38,807 bases of DNA, taken from positions 1-38,807 of the forward strand of contig JBMSHD010000007.1 in the NCBI GenBank assembly GCA_049416425.1. Direction: 5' to 3'. The position numbers and the translations under genes were made by a program. Below the pieces are notes generated by a model, which saw nothing but the letters and a program-made list of their open reading frames with translations, was not told the DNA's origin and searched no databases. Source of the DNA: JBMSHD01 sp049416425. Lineage in GTDB: Bacteria > Pseudomonadota > Gammaproteobacteria > Francisellales > Francisellaceae. Positions 17,410 to 23,798 of this stretch are shown in pieces (within the stretch, counting starts at the first letter, position 1; each line of letters starts with the position of its first letter).

Positions 17410-18007
17410 AAATTTCTCTCTTGGTTGCCGATTTCAAACGCGTATATTCGGCCTGAAGCTTAAACAGATCCTCGTTAGCGTTTTTTTTGAGCTCCCGCAC
17501 CACTCGATCATGCTCCACACGCAAGGCCAAAAGCTCGCTCTGTATCTTATGCTGACGCTCAACTGCCTTTGCTCTTGACTGTTTAACAAATGCAATGGCC
17601 TCAAAAAGCTTTTTAACACAGACGGCTTCTTGCTCCAGACGTTTAAAATCTGGCGCAGCTGACTGTCTTGATTTACGGGTATCTACGACGGGAATATCCG
17701 CTGACTGTCTCGTCTGGGATCGCTCTTCTTTCACAATGGGTCTGGGTCTTCTCAGAGATGAATTTGAGCCATTGTCTGCATGATTTTTTTTATGCACTGC
17801 ATTTTCACTGCTTGCATGGCGCGCTAACGCTTGAGGCCTTTCATTTTTTGACCTCTGCCATCTACCCATGTGCACGGCAATCTCGGCATGGGTTCCCTTG
17901 CCAAGCGCCCGCCTTAAGTACTCAAGCGTCACTCGTCTGCCTTCAGCTGTTAAACTATCGGCGACTGCCTCTACTTCTTCATAACTTAGTTTATCTTCAT
18001 CTGACAT
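17381..18007 (-). CDS. KfrA-like DNA-binding protein with coiled coil
   Basis: This is a 208-residue protein. The N-terminal ~50 residues (SYEEVEAVADSLTAEGRRVT, then LEYLRRALGKGTHAEIAVHMGRW) match the KfrA N-terminal DNA-binding domain pattern known from plasmid KfrA proteins. A Ser/Arg-rich linker (about 53-115) follows. A long charged helix from about 120 to the end looks like a coiled coil, also typical of KfrA. Starting at the second Met (18007) places AAGG six bases upstream, whereas the first ATG at 18013 directly abuts it, so 18007 is preferred. KfrA proteins are plasmid transcription factors and nucleoid-like structural proteins. Chromosomal homologues exist but their roles are mostly unknown. 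The stop codon forms part of the rnpB -10 box. Confidence 0.75.
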   Translation of the reverse strand: MSDEDKLSYEEVEAVADSLTAEGRRVTLEYLRRALGKGTHAEIAVHMGRWQRSKNERPQALARHASSENAVHKKNHADNGSNSSLRRPRPIVKEERSQTRQSADIPVVDTRKSRQSAAPDFKRLEQEAVCVKKLFEAIAFVKQSRAKAVERQHKIQSELLALRVEHDRVVRELKKNANEDLFKLQAEYTRLKSATKREIFALRDQTGL

Positions 18008-18047
18008 GAACATCCTTACGTATACTAATATTGATTGTTATTTTAAG

Positions 18048-18070
18048 AAAAAACACCAGATTAAGTGGTG
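18048..18070 (-). terminator. Rho-independent terminator after permease gene
   Basis: On the minus strand, CACCA and TGGTG pair around a 7-base loop and are followed directly by six T. It lies about 50 bases after the permease stop codon. The stem is short (5 bp), so strength is uncertain. Confidence 0.55.
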
Positions 18071-18122
18071 AAAAATAGAACTGATAAAGCATACGACGTT
18101 GAAAGAGAAAGCGCAAGAAATT

Positions 18123-19349
18123 TCAACCAAGAACCTTCAGAAGTCCGAAGCTGGATAAAAACTGAATCACGATAATGGAGACTCCGCATAATATCAAAAC
18201 AATCAGATATAGTTTACTAAACAGATCGTTTCTATTCTCCCTGCGACGCAAAGACCACGCCATCAAGGCAGGTAAAATAATCAATAAAATACAAACAAAA
18301 ATACTGGCGTAACCCAATGCGGCCAGAAAGCCATTGACGAAAAACACCGCAAAGATAAAAGGTGGAACGTAGGTGATCATAAAATTAACAAGACGCCTGC
18401 TATGGCTTGTTCGCGTCAGACCATAAGCGTCTTGATTAAAATTAAACAAAGCCAGTGTCACCCCAAGAAACGATGTCGTCACGGCAATATTGGCAAAAGC
18501 GATAATAAACCCACTGATAGAATGAATTTGAAGCAGGCGCTCATAAGCATAGCCCAGATCATGTCCCTGAGCGATAAGCGCTATAAAGCCATACTGCCCC
18601 TCGATAGGAATCACGCCCAGCGTCACAAAAATCCAGACCAGATACACAGCCATCGGTATCGTTGCACCAACCGCAACCACTTTTTTCAAAACTCGGTCAT
18701 TCCTGAAGTAATTACGTATCGTTGGGATCACGATGTGAAACCCAAACGAGGTGATCAAGATGGGAAAGGCATACCAGGCATAGGCAATACCCATTGACGA
18801 TGTATTTAAGAGTCTCATCTCAACATGCGGAACCACCACAAAAACAAGTCCGATAAAACACAAGGCCTTTAGAGTGAAAAACAGTTTATTGAGCTGATCG
18901 ACAGCAGAGGTACCAATATAGACAACCGCCCCCAGTACCAACGTAAAAATAAGAGCACCATACCAGGTTGGCGCTTTTGAAGAGATGCCAAAAACATACT
19001 GATCGATAAGACCTCCACCCATCGAAATATAGGCGGTCGTTAAAGCATAAAGCAGCAGCAGATAGGCAATCCAGTTTACAATTTGTCCTGGTTTCCCCAA
19101 AGTGGACTTTGCCAGCGTGTTGAGATCTGAACCCAATGGTTGCCTGGTATTGACCTCTGTGATCAGCATCGCCGTGGCAAACATGATAATCCAGTTGATA
19201 AACAACAACACCACCGCCATTTTAAAACCCAGTGCCGCAATCGCATAAGGAATACCAAACATTCCGGCACCAATTGACGTACCCGCCACAATCAATGCGC
19301 CACCGAGTTTTTTCATTCCGGAAACAGAATTCATCGTCATTTCAGACAT
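18123..19349 (-). CDS. Aromatic amino acid permease (TyrP/Mtr family)
   Basis: This is a 408-residue inner-membrane transporter of the hydroxy/aromatic amino acid permease family, which imports tyrosine or tryptophan with protons. The first membrane segment carries the family signature GGALIVAGTSIGAGMFGIPYA. About eleven hydrophobic segments can be counted. Other family-like parts are FGFHIVIPTIRNYF and TSFLGVTLALFNFNQDAYGL. The first ATG is used here although no good ribosome binding site is visible. ATG codons at residues 4, 6 and 12 are alternatives, and the family match starts at about residue 13. Substrate (Tyr versus Trp) cannot be decided from sequence. The gene appears monocistronic, with a terminator downstream. 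Confidence 0.88.
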   Translation of the reverse strand: MSEMTMNSVSGMKKLGGALIVAGTSIGAGMFGIPYAIAALGFKMAVVLLFINWIIMFATAMLITEVNTRQPLGSDLNTLAKSTLGKPGQIVNWIAYLLLLYALTTAYISMGGGLIDQYVFGISSKAPTWYGALIFTLVLGAVVYIGTSAVDQLNKLFFTLKALCFIGLVFVVVPHVEMRLLNTSSMGIAYAWYAFPILITSFGFHIVIPTIRNYFRNDRVLKKVVAVGATIPMAVYLVWIFVTLGVIPIEGQYGFIALIAQGHDLGYAYERLLQIHSISGFIIAFANIAVTTSFLGVTLALFNFNQDAYGLTRTSHSRRLVNFMITYVPPFIFAVFFVNGFLAALGYASIFVCILLIILPALMAWSLRRRENRNDLFSKLYLIVLILCGVSIIVIQFLSSFGLLKVLG

Positions 19350-19579
19350 AATATCAATGTATTATCGATTTATTTAGCAAGGTTTTAATATATCGTGAAA
19401 CACAGCGACTGTCGACGAAAAATAGTGATATATTGAAACCAAAGCACAAACTGCCACTTAGCCCCTGTACTAAAACGGAGGCTCAGCCTCACGAAACAAG
19501 GATTCTAATACTCAACTGCCTCGGCCTAGGGTTCGGTTCGTACGGAAAAATATGCAAAAAAAGAAACTTGAACGTCGAA

Positions 19580-19909
19580 CTATTGTTTCTCGGTCATAAA
19601 CAAAAGCGGATGCCCTTGTGACCTGGCCAGCTCTATTGCATTGCACGCCATCGTTTCGGCAATATCCTTGGGATATTCACCGCATAACGCGCGACCATCA
19701 TAATGCGCCTTCATCGTAACACGTTCTGCATGATCGAGATCATGCTTAAACACACACATCAAGGTATCAATGACAAACTCCATTGGCGTGTAGTCATCAT
19801 TGACTAGATAGACACTTCTTGAAAATGACGTCCCCTCTTCTGCCGCAAACTCAACACCCGGTATCACTCGCGGGCTAGAAACAAGACTTTCAACATCAAA
19901 ATCCAGCAT
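19580..19909 (-). CDS. clpS: ATP-dependent Clp protease adaptor ClpS
   Basis: ClpS binds N-degron substrates and hands them to ClpAP. The preferred start is the ATG at 19909, with AGGAG six bases upstream. It gives 109 residues, close to E. coli's 106. The longer frame begins with TTG and adds 24 residues with no family match. The core RSVYLVNDDYTPMEFVIDTL contains the Asn/Asp residues that bind the substrate N-terminus, and MKAHYDGRALCGEYPKDIAET contains the conserved His. clpS normally sits next to clpA. Here clpA is about 12 kb away on the same strand, and clpS is next to folE. Confidence 0.94.
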   Translation of the reverse strand: MLDFDVESLVSSPRVIPGVEFAAEEGTSFSRSVYLVNDDYTPMEFVIDTLMCVFKHDLDHAERVTMKAHYDGRALCGEYPKDIAETMACNAIELARSQGHPLLFMTEKQ

Positions 19910-20015
19910 TTTCATCTCCTGTCGACGCATGATGGTTAAATATTCATCATCTATTAGATCAGAAAAAAAACACAAAATCAAGTATAAATTTTGGGCATCT
20001 TTGCATTTTTTTCAG

Positions 20016-20588
20016 TCAAAGCCCGGTGATCAAAGACATCAGTTCGGCACGTGATTTTTCATCACGGCGAAAAATGCCTCTCATACAACTTGTAACCGTT
20101 GATGTTTCGGACTTTCTTACCCCTCTTGTGGTCATGCATTGATGCATGGAATCAATAATAACCGCCACCCCTTTCGGTTTCAAAGCGTCTTCTATGGCGC
20201 ATGCAATCTGCATCGTCAGACGTTCCTGAGTCTGCAAGCGTTTTGAATAGACATCCAACACTCGAGCCAGCTTGCTGATGCCGACGACCTTACCATCCGG
20301 TAAATAAGCGATATGTGCCTTGCCAATAATTGGCACCATGTGATGTTCGCAGTAGGATTCCAGCCTCATATTCTTAAGAAGTACAATCTCATCATAACCT
20401 TCAACATCCTCAAAAGTCTTAGCCAGTATCTGCGTCGGATCCTCATCATACCCCTTGAAGAACTCTCGATATGACTTAATCACACGATCCGGTGTCTCGA
20501 TGAGCCCTTCTCGATTTGGATTCTCTCCAATAAATTCAAGCAGTGTTCTGACTGCCGCCTTTGCCTGCTCAACACCCGGTTTAGCCAT
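20016..20588 (-). CDS. folE: GTP cyclohydrolase I (type IA)
   Basis: This enzyme converts GTP to dihydroneopterin triphosphate, the first step of folate synthesis. It has 190 residues, similar to the B. subtilis enzyme and shorter than E. coli FolE (222), which has a longer N-terminus. The zinc ligands are visible in SYCEHHMVPI (Cys and His) and QCMTTRGVR (Cys). The substrate-site segment GISKLARVLDVYSKRLQTQE and the end RAELMSLI match. A 13-base palindrome (TCATTT-A-AAATGA, 20603-20615) sits 15 bases upstream of the start codon. Confidence 0.96.
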   Translation of the reverse strand: MAKPGVEQAKAAVRTLLEFIGENPNREGLIETPDRVIKSYREFFKGYDEDPTQILAKTFEDVEGYDEIVLLKNMRLESYCEHHMVPIIGKAHIAYLPDGKVVGISKLARVLDVYSKRLQTQERLTMQIACAIEDALKPKGVAVIIDSMHQCMTTRGVRKSETSTVTSCMRGIFRRDEKSRAELMSLITGL

Positions 20589-20681
20589 TATTCAAAACCA
20601 AATCATTTAAAATGACATAAACTTATCAGACTTTTTAACTCTATACAATGCCTAAACGAGCTTGCGCAGCTGAAAAGATGT

Positions 20682-21701
20682 CTAGAGCAAGTCTATACTA
20701 AATCTCATCAACTGAGATTTAAGTGGCGCCGGCATGCCAAAATCATCAAGCTGATCGAGAGAAACCCAACGCATATCCTCAACAGTAACTTTAGTATCCA
20801 TCAAATAACACTTGATATCGAAATAAAGATCATAATGACTGAAGCTGTGTTTTCGCCCCTCACACAGCATCGTCTGATACTCACCGATCGCTAAATTTTT
20901 CTCAGGTAGAACATACAGGCCACCCCATATTCCAGAAGATGGTCGTTTAAGCAATAAAAGCTCATGATCACAGTAATACAGATGAAACACCGTTGATTTA
21001 ATCCGTTTTTCCTTTTTAACAACCTTTAATGGATAACTGGACTGATTCGCACTTAAATTTGCCTTACAAATATTTTGCAGCGGGCAATGATCACAAGACG
21101 GATTTGAACGTGTACAAATCGTCGCTCCAAGATCCATCTGTGCCTGTGTATAGGCTTGAGTTCTATTCACAGGCATCAACTCATGCGCCAATTGCCATAA
21201 GTAGTTTTCAGCTTTTTTCCCTTGCAGTTTGAAATCCAGAGCAAAAAGCCGGGCGAATACACGTTTGACATTGCCATCCATAATTGGAAAGGGTTTGTTA
21301 AAGGCAATAGAGAGGATAGCATGCGCCGTAGACAAGCCAATACCAGGAAGCAAGGTCAATGCATCTACCGTATCTGGCAGGCATCCATCGTATTGCTCCA
21401 TGATGAGTCTGGCGGCTTTTTGTAAATTCCTGCCGCGCGCATAATAGCCCAAGCCTGCCCAATACTGCATCATCTCGTCATCACTGGCAGCAGCCAGCTC
21501 GACGACTGTTTTAAATCGTTTGAGAAATCGCTCAAAGTAAGGAAGAACCGTTTTCACCTGAGTCTGCTGCAACATAATCTCCGAGACCCATACCGCATAG
21601 GGATCAAAATCTCGCTGCCAGGGAAGGTCATGCCTCCCGGCGCGGTAATACCAATCCAGAAGCTCTGCCTGATAGCGCTCGATATCAAAATGAATCTGCA
21701 T
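20682..21701 (-). CDS. mutY: Adenine DNA glycosylase MutY
   Basis: MutY removes adenine mispaired with 8-oxoguanine. It has 339 residues, a normal length. The catalytic Glu is in VSEIMLQQTQV near residue 40. The helix-hairpin-helix is LLPGIGLSTAHAIL, and the catalytic Asp is in IMDGNVKRVFARL. The 4Fe-4S cluster loop has the expected C-X6-C-X2-C-X5-C spacing (CTRSNPSCDHCPLQNIC). The C-terminal Nudix-like domain that recognises 8-oxoG starts near residue 230 (IKSTVFHLYYCDHELLLLKR). It starts 6 bases after the apt stop, so the two genes form an operon. Confidence 0.96.
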   Translation of the reverse strand: MQIHFDIERYQAELLDWYYRAGRHDLPWQRDFDPYAVWVSEIMLQQTQVKTVLPYFERFLKRFKTVVELAAASDDEMMQYWAGLGYYARGRNLQKAARLIMEQYDGCLPDTVDALTLLPGIGLSTAHAILSIAFNKPFPIMDGNVKRVFARLFALDFKLQGKKAENYLWQLAHELMPVNRTQAYTQAQMDLGATICTRSNPSCDHCPLQNICKANLSANQSSYPLKVVKKEKRIKSTVFHLYYCDHELLLLKRPSSGIWGGLYVLPEKNLAIGEYQTMLCEGRKHSFSHYDLYFDIKCYLMDTKVTVEDMRWVSLDQLDDFGMPAPLKSQLMRFSIDLL

Positions 21702-21707
21702 CTGCCA

Positions 21708-22235
21708 TCAATATTGCAATAAGGATTGAACCTCAAAACCGGATAGCTGAGAACGTGCATCAAACCCCAGCAATTCGATGACGAAACAAAGTCCCGCCAC
21801 TTTTGCGCCCGCCATCTCTACAAGTCTGATACAGGCTGATGCTGTGCCACCGGTTGCCAGAAGATCATCGACCAGAAGCACTCGTTCAGTTGAACTAAAG
21901 GCATCACGATGAACCTCGAGGCTGTCCTGACCATATTCCAGCTCATAGCTGCATCGATAAGTATCACGGGGGAGTTTACCAGGTTTTCGAATTGGCACAA
22001 ACCCAAGACCCAGATGTTCGGCCAATGCCACACCAAATATAAATCCTCTGCTTTCAGCTCCTGCAATAATGGTGGGATCAAGCTTTGCCGCGACAATTTT
22101 TTCGGCCATAAGCTCGGTTGTGAGCCTAAGCCCATCGACAGCCTGAAGCAGTGGCGTAATGTCTCGAAACAGGATACCTGGCTTAGGAAAATCGGGAACG
22201 GTAGCGATTAACTCTTTTAGTCTCTGTATACGCAT
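21708..22235 (-). CDS. apt: Adenine phosphoribosyltransferase
   Basis: This purine salvage enzyme makes AMP from adenine and PRPP. It has 175 residues. The PRPP-binding loop VLLVDDLLATGGTASA and the N-terminal FPKPGILFRDITPLL are typical, as is AGAESRGFIFGVALA. A partial AAAGG lies upstream of the ATG. A terminator lies between sucB and this gene, and a candidate promoter lies upstream of that terminator. mutY follows directly. Confidence 0.96.
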   Translation of the reverse strand: MRIQRLKELIATVPDFPKPGILFRDITPLLQAVDGLRLTTELMAEKIVAAKLDPTIIAGAESRGFIFGVALAEHLGLGFVPIRKPGKLPRDTYRCSYELEYGQDSLEVHRDAFSSTERVLLVDDLLATGGTASACIRLVEMAGAKVAGLCFVIELLGFDARSQLSGFEVQSLLQY

Positions 22236-22253
22236 ATTGCATTACCTTTGCTT

Positions 22254-22280
22254 AAAAAAAATCCCGGAGAAAACCGGGAT
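22254..22280 (-). terminator. Rho-independent terminator after sucB
   Basis: On the minus strand, ATCCCGG and CCGGGAT form a perfect 7-bp stem with a 6-base loop, followed by a run of eight T (22254-22261, counting the last stem base). It is 28 bases after the sucB stop and 19 bases before the apt start. This is one of the two clearest terminators in the window and marks the end of the sdh-suc unit. Confidence 0.88.
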
Positions 22281-22293
22281 CAGTGATAATTCT

Positions 22294-22322
22294 ATTATAC
22301 AATCACATTAAACTTCCAGCAA
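22294..22322 (-). promoter_or_regulatory. Candidate apt promoter upstream of the sucB terminator
   Basis: On the minus strand, TTGCTG (22317-22322, inside the end of sucB), a 17-base spacer and a perfect TATAAT (22294-22299). A transcript from here would pass through the terminator hairpin as its first structure before reaching apt, so it could be an attenuated promoter. The motif match is visible; the function is inferred. Confidence 0.4.
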
Positions 22323-23780
22323 CAAGCGAGCTGGATCTTCAATCAATTCCTTGATGGTTTTCAGGAACCTGACCGATACACTACCATCGATAATGCGATG
22401 ATCATACGACAGCGCCAAATACATAATCGGGCGCACCACGATCTCGCCTTTGACCACAACCGGACGCTCGACGATATTGTGCATGCCTAGAATCGCACTT
22501 TGCGGTGCATTGATGATCGGCGTTGACAACATGGAACCGTAGGTACCACCATTGGTAATGGTAAATGTTCCGCCCTGCATCTCCTCCAAAGACAGTTTTC
22601 CATCACGTGCTTTTATCGCTTTTTCAAGGATTTCACTCTCGATTTTGGCAAACGATTTCTGATCGGTGTTTCTGATTACCGGCACCACAAGACCACGATC
22701 TGAACCGACAGCCACACCGATATCAAAATAGCCATGATAGATGATATCGCTGCCATCAATTGAGGCATTGACCTCTGGAAAGCGCTTCAGCGCCTCGGTC
22801 GCTGCCTTTAAAAAGAATGACATAAAACCCAGCTTAGTCTCATGTGTTTTTTCAAACAGCTCTTTATACTGCTTGCGTAAATCCATCACCGGTTTCATAT
22901 CGACTTCATTGAATGTCGTTAAAATGGCATTGCTATGCTGCACCTCAACCAGTCTCTTTGCCACAGTCTGACGCAGCCTTGTCATTCTCACCCGCTGCTC
23001 AGGGCGTCCACTTTCTGACTCAGGCATAACAGGTGACAACGATTTTGAAGTTTGAGCTGCTGGCGTTGCGACGTGTTTAAGCACATCGGTTTTGGTAATC
23101 CGTCCTCCTTTGCCGGTACCTTCGATGTTCACGGCATCGACATCTGAAACCTTAACCGCTCTTCTGACGGCAGGCGTCAGATGTAAATCGTCTGCTTTAA
23201 GCACTGAGACCGTCATATCTGCTGAGCTCGCTACAGGAGCGCCACCTTGAGAGAGGATAGCAACCGCTTCTGCCGACAACACATTGTCACCTTCCTGTTT
23301 GATGATCTGAGTCAAAAAACCACTGACACTAGCTGGAACTTCCATCATCACCTTATCGGTCTCTATTTCAACAAGAGTTTCACCTTCCTCAATGGCATCA
23401 CCGACTTTCTTATGCCAGCTGGCTATGGTGCCCTCCGCAATGGACTCTGGAAAAACCGGCGCCTTAAGCTCAACACTTGTTGCATCGGCGGCATTATCAC
23501 CCGTCTCTTTAACAGCATCAATCTGTTTAGAAACTTCGGTCTCTGCAACCTCACCCAGTGTGGCGATAAGCTCTTCAGATAATACCGTATCGCCTTCATT
23601 TTTAAGAATTTTCATCATCACGCCATCAGCCATTGCCGGAACCTCCATCACCACCTTATCGGTCTCAATCTCGGCGATCACCTCGCCCTCAGCAACGTGA
23701 TCTCCTGGCTTTTTGTGCCAGCTGGCCAGTGTGCCTTCGGCAATTGACTCTGGAAACAGAGGGACTTTTACTTCTGTCAT
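22308..23780 (-). CDS. sucB: 2-oxoglutarate dehydrogenase E2 (two lipoyl domains)
   Basis: This is dihydrolipoyl succinyltransferase, the core of the 2-oxoglutarate dehydrogenase complex. It has 490 residues against about 405 in E. coli. The extra length is a second lipoyl domain. Two copies of the pattern FPESIAEGT-ASWHKK-GD...EIETDKV-MEVPA occur, with lipoyl lysines at about K42 and K143, each followed by an Ala/Thr-rich linker. The E3-binding domain follows (LTPAVRRAVKVSDV...GKGGRITKTDVL). The catalytic acyltransferase domain ends with SYDHRIIDGSVSVRFL, carrying the catalytic His and Asp. The FPESIAEG motif is the E2o (not E2p) type. It is 18 bases after sucA. No E3 (lpd) or sucCD follows; apt comes next, after a terminator. 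Confidence 0.95.
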   Translation of the reverse strand: MTEVKVPLFPESIAEGTLASWHKKPGDHVAEGEVIAEIETDKVVMEVPAMADGVMMKILKNEGDTVLSEELIATLGEVAETEVSKQIDAVKETGDNAADATSVELKAPVFPESIAEGTIASWHKKVGDAIEEGETLVEIETDKVMMEVPASVSGFLTQIIKQEGDNVLSAEAVAILSQGGAPVASSADMTVSVLKADDLHLTPAVRRAVKVSDVDAVNIEGTGKGGRITKTDVLKHVATPAAQTSKSLSPVMPESESGRPEQRVRMTRLRQTVAKRLVEVQHSNAILTTFNEVDMKPVMDLRKQYKELFEKTHETKLGFMSFFLKAATEALKRFPEVNASIDGSDIIYHGYFDIGVAVGSDRGLVVPVIRNTDQKSFAKIESEILEKAIKARDGKLSLEEMQGGTFTITNGGTYGSMLSTPIINAPQSAILGMHNIVERPVVVKGEIVVRPIMYLALSYDHRIIDGSVSVRFLKTIKELIEDPARLLLEV

Positions 23781-23798
23781 GTTTGATTTTCCTTACAC

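Noticed and set aside
19350..19579. Possible small RNA or short gene between the permease and clpS
   Set aside because: This 230-base gap has short palindromes such as GAGGC-TCA-GCCTC (near 19480) and a 62-codon plus-strand frame, but no family match, no ribosome binding site and no clear promoter-terminator pair. I see nothing firm in it.
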